Assembly: GCA_902168225.1 (NCBI GenBank)
Contig: CABHOW010000106.1
Coordinates: forward strand, 61,081-125,080
Direction of reading: 5' to 3'
Length of the DNA: 64,000 bases
DNA from: an uncultured Flavihumibacter sp.
GTDB lineage: Bacteria > Bacteroidota > Bacteroidia > Chitinophagales > Chitinophagaceae
This document shows positions 34,372-42,048 of the stretch, piece by piece (the stretch's first letter is position 1; every line of letters begins with the position of its first letter). A program made the translations under genes and the position numbers. Under the pieces are notes generated by a model. That model was not told where the DNA came from, did no database searches, and saw only the letters and a program-made list of their open reading frames with translations.

Positions 34372-36195
34372 ATGAGTAACGAAGCCGTTTTCCAAGCTCC
34401 TGCGGCAGCAGGTACACACCACGATGCGCATGGAGATCATCATGGTGAGCACCATCATCATGAAACCTTCATCACGAAGTATGTTTTCAGCCAGGATCAC
34501 AAAATGATTGCCAAACAGTTCCTGATCACAGGTATGGTATGGGCAGTATTGGGTGGTTTGATGAGCGTACTTTTCCGTTTGCAAATTGGTTATCCTGATG
34601 CTAATTTCCCTTGGTTACAAGATTTATTAGGTAAGTGGTGGGCCGAAGGTGGTAAAATCACCCCACAGGCTTACTATGCCTTGGTAACTACACATGGTAC
34701 CGTATTGGTATTCTTTGTATTAACAGCAGGTTTAAGCGGAACTTTCGCCAACTTCCTTATCCCATTGCAAGTTGGAGCGCGTGATATGGCTTCACCATTT
34801 ATGAACATGTTGAGTTATTGGTTCTTTTTCACTGCCAGTGTGGTAATGTTATCTTCTATTTTTGTGGAGAATGGACCATTCAGTGGTGGTTGGACTGCCT
34901 ACCCCCCTTTAAGTGCCTTGGGTGATGCCTCACCGGGTTCTAAAACAGGTATGGATCTATGGCTAATATCTATGGCATTATTCGTAGTATCCTCTTTATT
35001 AGGTGGGTTGAATTATATCGCAACTGTATTGAATATGCGTACTAAGGGTATGAGCATGACGCGCTTACCACTTACCATTTGGGCCTTATTCTTTACCGCA
35101 GTTTTAGGGGTACTTTCTTTCCCTGTATTATTCTCAGGTTTTATTTTATTGATATTCGATAGAAACTTCGGAACCAGCTTCTACTTATCAGACATTTTTG
35201 TAAATGGAGTAGGGGCTTTACCAAATGAAGGTGGAAGTGCTATTTTATACCAACACTTATTCTGGTTCTTAGGTCACCCTGAAGTATATATTATTCTTTT
35301 ACCTGCCATGGGTATGGTATCAGAAATATTATCTGTAAACTCACGCAAACCCATCTTTGGTTATATGGCAATGATCGGGTCTTTGTTTGCGATCGCGATA
35401 CTTGCATTCTTGGTATGGGCACACCATATGTTCGTAACCGGATTAAATCCTTTCTTGGGTTCAATCTTCGTGTTGCTTACTTTGCTGATAGCTGTTCCTT
35501 CTGCTATCAAAGTGTTTAACTGGATCACCACTTTATGGAGAGGTAATATTCGTTTTACACCGGCGATGCTTTTTGCTATCGGTTTTGTGAGTTTATTTAT
35601 CTCCGGTGGTTTAACCGGTATCTGGTTAGGAAACTCAGCTTTAGATATTCACTTACATGATACGTATTTTGTAATCGCACACTTCCATATTGTAATGGGT
35701 GTGGCTAGTATGTTCGGTATGTTTGCAGGTATCTACCATTGGTTCCCTAAAATGTATGGTCGTTATCTCAATAACAACTTAGGATATATCCATTTCTGGA
35801 TCACAATAGCAGGGGCTTATATGATATTCTGGCCTATGCACTATGAGGGCTTAGCTGGTATGCCACGTAGATATTACGATTACAGTGTATGGGAAAGCTT
35901 TAAGCAATTCGCAGACTTGAACCGCTTTATCAGCACTGTTGCTATGATCGTATTTTCTGTTCAAATTTTATTCTTGGTTAACTTCTTTTACTCCATCTTT
36001 AAAGGACGAAAAGTAACTACCCAAAATCCTTGGGGTGCGAATACCTTAGAGTGGACTACACCTATCCATCCCGGTCATGGTAACTGGGTGGGTGAAATTC
36101 CTGAAGTGTATCGTTGGGCATATGATTATGGTAAGGATGGAAAAGAATTTATCCCTCAAACAAAACCAATTGGCGACGATGAGAGTCACCATTAA
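34372..36195 (+). CDS. coxA: Cytochrome c oxidase subunit I (A-type heme-copper oxidase)
   Basis: The 607-residue protein has twelve or more membrane helices and all catalytic ligands: the heme a His in THGTVLVFF, the CuB His and cross-linked Tyr in GHPEVYI, the two CuB His in WAHHMF, and the heme a3/heme a His in HDTYFVIAHFHIVMG. Tyr in HPEVY marks an A-type enzyme. It reduces oxygen to water and pumps protons. The soluble N-terminus is strikingly His-rich (about residues 14-34). An intrinsic terminator follows directly, ending the first part of the respiratory locus. Confidence 0.97.
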   Translation: MSNEAVFQAPAAAGTHHDAHGDHHGEHHHHETFITKYVFSQDHKMIAKQFLITGMVWAVLGGLMSVLFRLQIGYPDANFPWLQDLLGKWWAEGGKITPQAYYALVTTHGTVLVFFVLTAGLSGTFANFLIPLQVGARDMASPFMNMLSYWFFFTASVVMLSSIFVENGPFSGGWTAYPPLSALGDASPGSKTGMDLWLISMALFVVSSLLGGLNYIATVLNMRTKGMSMTRLPLTIWALFFTAVLGVLSFPVLFSGFILLIFDRNFGTSFYLSDIFVNGVGALPNEGGSAILYQHLFWFLGHPEVYIILLPAMGMVSEILSVNSRKPIFGYMAMIGSLFAIAILAFLVWAHHMFVTGLNPFLGSIFVLLTLLIAVPSAIKVFNWITTLWRGNIRFTPAMLFAIGFVSLFISGGLTGIWLGNSALDIHLHDTYFVIAHFHIVMGVASMFGMFAGIYHWFPKMYGRYLNNNLGYIHFWITIAGAYMIFWPMHYEGLAGMPRRYYDYSVWESFKQFADLNRFISTVAMIVFSVQILFLVNFFYSIFKGRKVTTQNPWGANTLEWTTPIHPGHGNWVGEIPEVYRWAYDYGKDGKEFIPQTKPIGDDESHH

Positions 36196-36210
36196 TTAGC
36201 ATAAGATTCT

Positions 36211-36244
36211 CAATGCTCCCGGCAAAATCGGGAGCATTGTTTTA
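36211..36244 (+). terminator. Intrinsic terminator after coxA
   Basis: CAATGCTCCCG (36211-36221) and CGGGAGCATTG (36229-36239) form a perfect 11-bp stem with a 7-nt loop, followed by TTTTAAT. It separates act-coxBA from ctaB and the small cox subunits. Confidence 0.85.
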
Positions 36245-36263
36245 ATAGCCTTTACTGCAATTC

Positions 36264-37169
36264 ATGATAAAAACTTCGGATACACCGGTACATTCAACTT
36301 CTTTTTCGCTTGCCACAAAAGTGAAAGACTATTTTGCGTTGATCAAATTCACTTTGAGTTTTACGGTGGTATTCTCTTGTGTTATTTGTTATTTACTCGC
36401 GCCCAAAGTTGTGGCGTACGATTGGGTAATGATTATTGTGCTTTTTATAGCCGGTATGTTGGTTACGGGTAGTGCAAACGCCATTAATCAAGCAGTTGAA
36501 AAAGATACCGATGCCATGATGAAGAGAACAGCGAAGCGCCCTGTAGCAAGTGGGGCTATGTCTGTTTCGGAAGCATTAACTTTTGCAACCATTGCGGGTA
36601 TTGCCGGTGTGTTAACGATGTGGTATTTTTTCAATCTATCATCTGCCCTTCTTTCCGCTTTCAGCCTAGTACTTTATGCTTTCATTTATACCCCATTAAA
36701 GAAAATAAATTCAATTGCTGTTTTAATAGGAGCATTACCGGGTGCTTTACCCTGTTTAATTGGGTGGGTGGCAGGTAACGACGATTTTTCTGCCGGAGGT
36801 TGGGTATTATTTGGCATCCAGTTTTTATGGCAGTTCCCTCATTTTTGGGCAATAGCTTGGGTGGCCCATAATGATTACACCAAAGCCGGTTTTAAATTAT
36901 TACCTGCTAAAAGCGGACCTACTAAATTTACTGCTGTTCAATCGGTAATGTATTCTGTACTCATGATTCCGGTAGGTGTTTTGCCTTATTATTTCGGACT
37001 AACAGGCATACTTAGTTTATGGATAGTGATGGCTTGTAATATTGTTATGGTTATTCAGAGTATGCGTTTATATATGAATATGGATGTGAAATCTGCCAGA
37101 AGAGTTATGTTTAGCAGTTATATCTATTTACCGATTGTGCTTTTGGCATTGTTGGCAGATAAGGGATGA
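36264..37169 (+). CDS. ctaB: Heme O synthase (protoheme IX farnesyltransferase)
   Basis: The 301-residue UbiA-type membrane prenyltransferase has about eight helices. The first Asp-rich motif is clear (NAINQAVEKDTDAMMKRTAK, with the KRP of heme O synthases next). The second lies around the loop VAHNDYTKAGFKLLP. It farnesylates heme b to heme o, the precursor of the heme a used by the neighbouring oxidase. It starts 20 bp after the coxA terminator, so it is probably expressed by readthrough or its own promoter, which I could not locate. Confidence 0.94.
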   Translation: MIKTSDTPVHSTSFSLATKVKDYFALIKFTLSFTVVFSCVICYLLAPKVVAYDWVMIIVLFIAGMLVTGSANAINQAVEKDTDAMMKRTAKRPVASGAMSVSEALTFATIAGIAGVLTMWYFFNLSSALLSAFSLVLYAFIYTPLKKINSIAVLIGALPGALPCLIGWVAGNDDFSAGGWVLFGIQFLWQFPHFWAIAWVAHNDYTKAGFKLLPAKSGPTKFTAVQSVMYSVLMIPVGVLPYYFGLTGILSLWIVMACNIVMVIQSMRLYMNMDVKSARRVMFSSYIYLPIVLLALLADKG

Positions 37170-37235
37170 TATAAGGTAATAGGTAAAAGATAATAGGTTA
37201 TAGGTTATAGGGGATAGGGAAAGGGTATAGGTTAT
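37170..37235. repeat. Degenerate 'ggttatagg' word tract
   Basis: The whole spacer between ctaB and the next cox gene consists of loosely repeated words: ataaggtaataggtaaaag, ataataggttataggttat, aggggatagggaaaggg, tataggttat. The opposite strand resembles the tract at 11669-11719. No promoter box is obvious. Confidence 0.6.
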
Positions 37236-37274
37236 TTGTCTCAAGCATTTGAAATTATGTTATTAAGCAATAAT

Positions 37275-37835
37275 ATGACAGAGGAAAAAAGAATTCATCC
37301 GCACAAATTTACCTTATGGGTTGCCATGGGTAGTATCGTGATGATGTTTGCAGGTTTAACAAGTGCATATATCGTGAAAAAGAACCAGAGTAGTTGGTTG
37401 GAATTTGAGTTACCGAAAATTTTCTGGTACTCCACATTGGTAATACTACTCAGCAGTGTAACCATTCATTTAGCGGGCAAATCATTCAAGGCTCGCGAAA
37501 TGGGTAGGTATAGAAATTTGATAACCATTACTGCAGCATTAGGCGTACTTTTTATCATATTTCAGGTATTTGGCTTTCTAAATTTAGAAGGGAGAAATAT
37601 TGCCCTAACAGGGGCAAAGAGTAATTCGGCAGCTTCTTTCTTACTCGTGATTACGGGTTTGCATATGCTCCATGTATTGGGTGGTGTAATAGCCATCCTG
37701 GTGATTTTTGTTAAAGCCTATGCCGGAAGCGTAAAACAATACAGTAGTATGCCGATAGATTTAGTGAGTACTTATTGGCATTTTGTAGATATACTTTGGA
37801 TTTATTTATTCATATTCTATAATTGGATCGGATAA
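37275..37835 (+). CDS. Cytochrome c oxidase subunit III-type protein (first copy)
   Basis: The 186-residue protein has five membrane helices of the heme-copper oxidase subunit III fold. Typical parts are the start HPHKFTLWVAMGSIVMMFAG, GLHMLHVLGGVIAIL and the last helix STYWHFVDILWIYLF. Subunit III stabilises the catalytic core and carries no redox centre. The frame is open to a TTG at 37236; the ATG at 37275 fits the family N-terminus best, and the ATG at 37257 is possible. A second subunit III gene follows, so two five-helix proteins may replace one seven-helix subunit. Confidence 0.88.
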   Translation: MTEEKRIHPHKFTLWVAMGSIVMMFAGLTSAYIVKKNQSSWLEFELPKIFWYSTLVILLSSVTIHLAGKSFKAREMGRYRNLITITAALGVLFIIFQVFGFLNLEGRNIALTGAKSNSAASFLLVITGLHMLHVLGGVIAILVIFVKAYAGSVKQYSSMPIDLVSTYWHFVDILWIYLFIFYNWIG

Positions 37836-37910
37836 ACATAAAAAAGTTGACTTTTATGCAGCTTTTTTGACGTCTAGCCAATACTTTTGTAAACGAAACG
37901 AACGAGCGTT

Positions 37911-38591
37911 ATGGCAACAACTGCAACAGCACCGGGTACTAAATTATGGGGAGGTGGTAAAAGCCCCTTTAACGTAGAGTATGGCAAACTTATGATGTGG
38001 TATTTTCTCATGAGTGATGCGTTTACTTTTGGTGCATTTTTGATTTCTTATGGTACTATCCGTTTTTCAACAAATGGATGGCCCGACCCTAATGAAGTGT
38101 TTAGAAGCTTTCCATTTGCACCGGAAGGTGTGCATGCTCCTTTGGTTTTTGTGAGTATCATGACCTTCATTCTCATTATTAGTTCTGTTACGATGGTGTT
38201 GGCCGTACATGCAGGACATAATATGGATAAGAAAGGAGTAGTGAAAAATTTGATATTGACAATTATCGGAGGCTTGGCTTTCTTAAGTTGTCAGGCTTGG
38301 GAGTGGACTCACTTACACCACGAAGGTGCTTGGTGGGGTGCTAATCCCTTCCTCAATCATGATGGTACGGCATCGTCTACGAACTTTACCAATTATTTCT
38401 TTACAATTACCGGTTTCCACGGCTTCCATGTGTTCTCAGGTGTGATTATCAATATCGTGATGTTGATCATGACGCTTACTGACCAGTTTGAGAAAAGAGG
38501 TCATTATTTAATGATTGAGAAAGCAGGTTTGTACTGGCACTTTGTAGATTTAGTATGGGTATTTGTATTCACCTGTTTTTATTTGATCTAA
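37911..38591 (+). CDS. coxC: Cytochrome c oxidase subunit III
   Basis: The 226-residue protein has five membrane helices and the conserved subunit III features: the early segment LMMWYFLMSDAFTFGAF, FTITGFHGFHVFSGVIIN and the closing helix GLYWHFVDLVWVFVF. It binds subunit I in the membrane and protects the core from inactivation. It follows the other subunit III-type gene after 75 bp. The 41-bp spacer behind it is an A/T word tract (attcataatttataatttt). Confidence 0.93.
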   Translation: MATTATAPGTKLWGGGKSPFNVEYGKLMMWYFLMSDAFTFGAFLISYGTIRFSTNGWPDPNEVFRSFPFAPEGVHAPLVFVSIMTFILIISSVTMVLAVHAGHNMDKKGVVKNLILTIIGGLAFLSCQAWEWTHLHHEGAWWGANPFLNHDGTASSTNFTNYFFTITGFHGFHVFSGVIINIVMLIMTLTDQFEKRGHYLMIEKAGLYWHFVDLVWVFVFTCFYLI

Positions 38592-38632
38592 TTCATAATT
38601 TATAATTTTAAATTCATAATTCTTAACTGAAT

Positions 38633-39106
38633 ATGGAACACACAGCAGAACATCAGGAGCATAGTGGTGGCGGTACCAAAGAAATAGTAAAAGTAACAAT
38701 CATACTTACTGTACTTACCATTGTTGAATTGATTCTAGGATTTTGGATGATAAGTATACCCTTGGAAAGAGCAAGCTTTCGTTTAGCAGTAAAAGGAACA
38801 ATTGTGATTTTGATGTTGGCTAAAGCATTTTATATTGTTGCTTATTTTATGCATTTGAAGCATGAGATCAAGAATATGATCATGACCATCGTAGTGCCTT
38901 TAGCATTATTTGTTTGGTTTATTATCGCTTTCTTATATGATGGTAACTCATTCCGTCACCTTCGGAATACCTATGATCCGCACTATAAAGAACAAAGTAC
39001 CATTAAAATTGAGAAAAAGGAGCATAGTAGTGAAACAAAGCAAGAGGGGGCAAAGCCAAATGATGCGAAGGATGGTAAACAAGAAGAAAAGAAAGCAACT
39101 CATTAA
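38633..39106 (+). CDS. coxD: Cytochrome c oxidase subunit IV-type protein
   Basis: The 157-residue protein has three membrane helices (about residues 20-40, 50-72 and 79-101). Family-like segments are VTIILTVLTIVELILGFW, FYIVAYFMHLKHE and FVWFIIAFLYDGNS. It is a small structural subunit of the oxidase. The C-terminal third is soluble, highly charged (Lys/Glu-rich) and low in complexity. A terminator hairpin follows. Confidence 0.88.
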   Translation: MEHTAEHQEHSGGGTKEIVKVTIILTVLTIVELILGFWMISIPLERASFRLAVKGTIVILMLAKAFYIVAYFMHLKHEIKNMIMTIVVPLALFVWFIIAFLYDGNSFRHLRNTYDPHYKEQSTIKIEKKEHSSETKQEGAKPNDAKDGKQEEKKATH

Positions 39107-39135
39107 GAGTTTATAATTGTATTTCACTTTTTAGT

Positions 39136-39168
39136 AAACCATCCCAATTATAAAGGGGTGGTTTTTAT
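39136..39168 (+). terminator. Intrinsic terminator after coxD
   Basis: AAACCATCCC (39136-39145) pairs with GGGGTGGTTT (39155-39164), 10 bp with one G-U, followed by a T-rich stretch. It ends the small cox-subunit block just before the Sco gene, whose ATG lies about 10 bp downstream. Confidence 0.78.
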
Positions 39169-39177
39169 TTAGATGCC

Positions 39178-39990
39178 ATGAATAGAAAAGCCATTTTAGG
39201 AGTTTTGCTAGCGTTGGGGGTACCGCTTGGATGCTATTGGATTTTGAAATATGCCAGCGATAATGCGGTAAATATGCCAAGGAAATATCTTTTAGATACT
39301 GTTGTTACACGCGTTGAGAAAGGGAAGGAAGTTATAGATAGTATTTGGCATAAAACAGCGAATATTAGTTTAGTGAATCAGTTAGGAGATACCGTAAGCC
39401 TATATGATAAGCAAGGAAAAATTATTGTTATCGATTTCTTTTTTACAAGTTGTAGAAGTATTTGTCCGCGTATGACTCAAAACATGCGCACGCTGCAACA
39501 GTCTTTTAAAAAAGGAGGAGATGTTCGCAACAAAATCGATACTTCTATTGTTCAATTTATTTCATTCACTGTAGATCCGGAAAGAGATTCGGCTCAGGTG
39601 TTAAAATATTATGCAGATAGGTTTGGAGTGAATCATGATAATTGGTGGATGCTAACGGGAGATAAGAAGAAAATCTATGATTTTGCATTTGAGGAATTGA
39701 AGGTTGATAAATTCAGTGAGGAGCCTATTAGTCCTGATTTTGTACATACCAGCCGCTTTGTGGTGCTCGATAAAGATTATAGAGTTAGAGGTTATTATAA
39801 TGGGTTAGATTCAGCAGATATAAAAAAATTAGCAAGAGATATTGGACTGCTAATGCTGGAAAAAGATAAGAAAAAGAAGAGTGGGATCTTCCAAAATATC
39901 ATTGATTTAAGTTGGTTATGGCTGATAGTAGCACTTTCAGTTTCATTTTTTATGATCTACTTGAATCAGAGAAGAAAAATTAACGGCTAA
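39178..39990 (+). CDS. Sco1/SenC-type copper chaperone for cytochrome oxidase
   Basis: The 270-residue thioredoxin-fold protein has an N-terminal membrane anchor and the copper site of Sco proteins: Cys92 and Cys96 in TSCRSICPRM, plus His190 in DFVHTSRF. It delivers copper to the CuA site of the neighbouring subunit II. Unlike the usual one-anchor Sco, a second hydrophobic helix (IIDLSWLWLIVALSVSFFMI) closes the protein, placing both ends in or near the membrane. The product is followed after 10 bp by the DUF420 gene. Confidence 0.92.
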   Translation: MNRKAILGVLLALGVPLGCYWILKYASDNAVNMPRKYLLDTVVTRVEKGKEVIDSIWHKTANISLVNQLGDTVSLYDKQGKIIVIDFFFTSCRSICPRMTQNMRTLQQSFKKGGDVRNKIDTSIVQFISFTVDPERDSAQVLKYYADRFGVNHDNWWMLTGDKKKIYDFAFEELKVDKFSEEPISPDFVHTSRFVVLDKDYRVRGYYNGLDSADIKKLARDIGLLMLEKDKKKKSGIFQNIIDLSWLWLIVALSVSFFMIYLNQRRKING

Positions 39991-40000
39991 AAAAAAGAAT

Positions 40001-40585
40001 ATGTTAGCACCGGTACTAAAAAAGAATGATAAGCAAGCGGCTTGGTTGATTGGTATTTTTTCGGTAGTTGTTTTTGCAGTGGTAGTATCCTTAGGCAGAA
40101 TCAAGCTAAACGTAAACGTGGGCTTTAACGTTCATATTTTCGCTGCTGCTAATGCCATTATTAATTCTGTTATTGCTGTTTTGCTAATAGCTGCATTGGT
40201 AGCAGTAAAGCAAAATAATTATTTGTTGCACAAGCGGTTGATGATGACGGCGCTTATACTTTCGATTCTTTTTTTGGTATCGTATATAGCGCATCATTTG
40301 CTTGCGGGAGAAGCTAAGTTTGGTGATATAGATCATGATGGATTGGTTGTTGAAGAAGAAAAACTTGCTGTTGGTAAACTCCGGTATCTATATTATTTCA
40401 TCTTGGTTACGCATATTTTCTTAGCTGCCGTAATCCTTCCATTTATCCTGTTTACTGCATATCGTGGACTAACTGCTGAATTTACAGTGCATAAAAAATT
40501 AGCAAAGATCACATGGCCTTTATGGCTCTATGTAGCTATCACTGGTCCGGTTGTATACTGGCTCATACATCCCTACTATACATAG
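40001..40585 (+). CDS. DUF420 membrane protein, oxidase-associated
   Basis: The 194-residue protein has five membrane helices and matches DUF420 (also annotated CtaG/CtaM-like in oxidase operons). Family marks are NVHIFAAANAIINSVIAVLLI, the block HKRLMMTALILSILFLVSYI with following HHLLAGE, and LYYFILVTHIFLAAVILPF. A role in oxidase assembly or heme/copper handling is proposed for the family but not settled. It is the last gene of the respiratory locus. Confidence 0.88.
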   Translation: MLAPVLKKNDKQAAWLIGIFSVVVFAVVVSLGRIKLNVNVGFNVHIFAAANAIINSVIAVLLIAALVAVKQNNYLLHKRLMMTALILSILFLVSYIAHHLLAGEAKFGDIDHDGLVVEEEKLAVGKLRYLYYFILVTHIFLAAVILPFILFTAYRGLTAEFTVHKKLAKITWPLWLYVAITGPVVYWLIHPYYT

Positions 40586-40653
40586 GCAATAGGTTATAGA
40601 TTAAAGGGTTTTCCTGTATATAACTTAGATTGAAGATTCCAGATTACAATTAA

Positions 40654-40983
40654 TTAAGCCTTTTTGGTAAGTACCAGCAGTTCATTAGCTTGCACTTCTG
40701 TGATAAATCTTTTTACCCCTTGTTTGTCTACATAAGAACGATTAATTAATTTCCCTTCAACTACAACTTCAGTTCCTTTTACCATTAATTTTTCTGCAAT
40801 ATCTGCTAGTTTGCCCCAGGCAACTACACTGTGCCATTGGGTATCGGTAACTTTTTCTCCTTTTGAATTACGATAGGTTTCGTTGGTAGCAACACTAAGA
40901 TGCGCAACGCGTTTTTCTTCTCCGATATTTTTAATGTCGGGATTTTGCCCAAGATTACCGATTAACTGTACCTTGTTTTTCAT
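40654..40983 (-). CDS. ssb: Single-stranded DNA-binding protein (short form)
   Basis: The 109-residue protein is one OB-fold domain of the SSB family: start MKNKVQLIGNLGQNPDIK, central TQWHSVVAWGKLADIAEKLM, KGTEVVVEGKL and the strand VQANELLVL. It lacks the flexible acidic C-terminal tail with a DDDIPF-like tip that recruits partners, so it is probably an accessory SSB and not the main replicative one. The frame is open to 41046, but the ATG at 40983 fits the family start. Confidence 0.9.
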   Translation of the reverse strand: MKNKVQLIGNLGQNPDIKNIGEEKRVAHLSVATNETYRNSKGEKVTDTQWHSVVAWGKLADIAEKLMVKGTEVVVEGKLINRSYVDKQGVKRFITEVQANELLVLTKKA

Positions 40984-41043
40984 AGTTTTTGTTTTTATAA
41001 ATGTAAATATGCGATACTTGGTATAAATAAGGCGAGTTTTAGA

Positions 41044-41075
41044 CATTTACTTTCGTTTGTAAATGTTTGTTTACA
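41044..41075. repeat. Overlapping small inverted repeats upstream of ssb
   Basis: ACATTTA (41044-41050) pairs with TAAATGT (41060-41066), and TGTAAA (41058-41063) pairs with TTTACA (41070-41075). The overlapping arms are variants of one word. The spot lies between two divergent genes, so it may be a regulator site, or plain AT-rich chance. Confidence 0.35.
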
Positions 41076-41182
41076 GATAGCTTCCATAATACCGTGATTT
41101 TATTTCTTCGATTAGGTATTTCTACGGCTAATTTTTTTTACTGAATAATTATTTTGCTCTTGTAACCCGTTATGCAAAATAT

Positions 41183-41542
41183 ATGGAACCAGTAAAGCAA
41201 TGTATGTATTGTAAAAAAGGGATTTATGGTCGTACCGACAAGAAATTCTGTAATAGCTATTGCAGAAGCAGTTATCACAATAATATGGTAACGCCAGATA
41301 TAAATTATGTTAGGCGAATAAATTACCACTTGCAAAAAAATAGGAAAATATTGGCGGCAGCTTTTTTATCGTGTAAGCAAACAAAACAGGTATCTTTTAA
41401 AGAACTGTTTGTGCAGGGTTTTAGTTTTGCTTACTATACCCATCAGCAAGAGAAAGAGAATAGAGAAACGTATTTGTATTGCTATGATTATGGATATAGG
41501 ATTGTAGATAATAATAAAGTAGCGATTGTACAGGAGGAATGA
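41183..41542 (+). CDS. Small protein with N-terminal zinc-binding Cys cluster
   Basis: The 119-residue product starts with a compact four-Cys cluster, CMYCKKGIYG ... FCNSYCRSSYH, which looks like a treble-clef or zinc-ribbon finger. A basic, helical region follows (INYHLQKNRKILAAAF) and then a beta-rich C-terminus with Tyr (RETYLYCYDYGYRIVD). I recognise it only as a conserved-looking Bacteroidota type without known function; nucleic acid or protein binding is a guess. It converges on the RlpA-like gene, and the spacer between is a word-repeat tract. Confidence 0.7.
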   Translation: MEPVKQCMYCKKGIYGRTDKKFCNSYCRSSYHNNMVTPDINYVRRINYHLQKNRKILAAAFLSCKQTKQVSFKELFVQGFSFAYYTHQQEKENRETYLYCYDYGYRIVDNNKVAIVQEE

Positions 41543-41543
41543 T

Positions 41544-41639
41544 GGTTAGTGTGTAGTGATTGGTGTATAGTGGTTAGTAAAAGATTAAGACTAATTGGAG
41601 TTACTCATTAAAAACTATGCACTACCCACTACTCACTAT
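41544..41639. repeat. Word-repeat tract with complementary halves between convergent genes
   Basis: The left part (41544-41580) repeats ggttagtg / gtagtgattgg / gtatagtggttagt. The right part (41614-41639) repeats actatgcactacc / cactactcactat. The right half is roughly the reverse complement of the left, so an RNA read from either side could fold into an imperfect long hairpin. A bidirectional transcription end is a plausible role. Confidence 0.5.
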
Positions 41640-42016
41640 TTCTTAAACCTTATCTTCACCCTCGCTACGCCTGCACCGAGCATATCAATTTCTTTAGCGG
41701 CTGCTTTGGTAAGATCGATGATACGGCCGCTAACAAAAGGACCACGATCATTGATACGCACTTGAACTGACCGGCCATTGGCTAAATTTGTTACCATTAC
41801 TTGGGTACCGAAAGGAAGTTTTTTATGCGCCGCGGTTAGTTTGGATTGATTGAAGATCTCTCCATTGGCTGTTTTTCTTCCTTCAAATTTATCTGCATAG
41901 AAAGATGCATAACCTGTTTCGGTTTCGTAATGAGAACCGGCTGGGGTAGATTTACGATGACAAGAAGAAAATAGTATTAGGAAGAGTAAAAATAATACAG
42001 CGAAGTTCTTTAACAT
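41636..42016 (-). CDS. RlpA-like double-psi beta-barrel lipoprotein
   Basis: The 126-residue lipoprotein (lipobox LFSSC, Cys at about residue 19) is a single RlpA-type double-psi beta-barrel domain. Family marks are [34 protein letters not shown] and [18 protein letters not shown], with the conserved Asp of the glycosidase-like site in NDRGPF. RlpA proteins cut or bind denuded peptidoglycan at the septum. No SPOR domain is attached, so septal targeting would need another factor. The start is 32 bp upstream of the stop of the next leftward gene's region. Confidence 0.88.
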   Translation of the reverse strand: MLKNFAVLFLLFLILFSSCHRKSTPAGSHYETETGYASFYADKFEGRKTANGEIFNQSKLTAAHKKLPFGTQVMVTNLANGRSVQVRINDRGPFVSGRIIDLTKAAAKEIDMLGAGVARVKIRFKK

Positions 42017-42048
42017 GTACTAATAACGACCGTAGGCTATTTAATATT

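Noticed and set aside
41183..42016. CRISPR-like array in the word tract between the convergent genes
   Set aside because: The repeats are degenerate, without constant unit length or distinct spacers, and there are no cas genes in the window.
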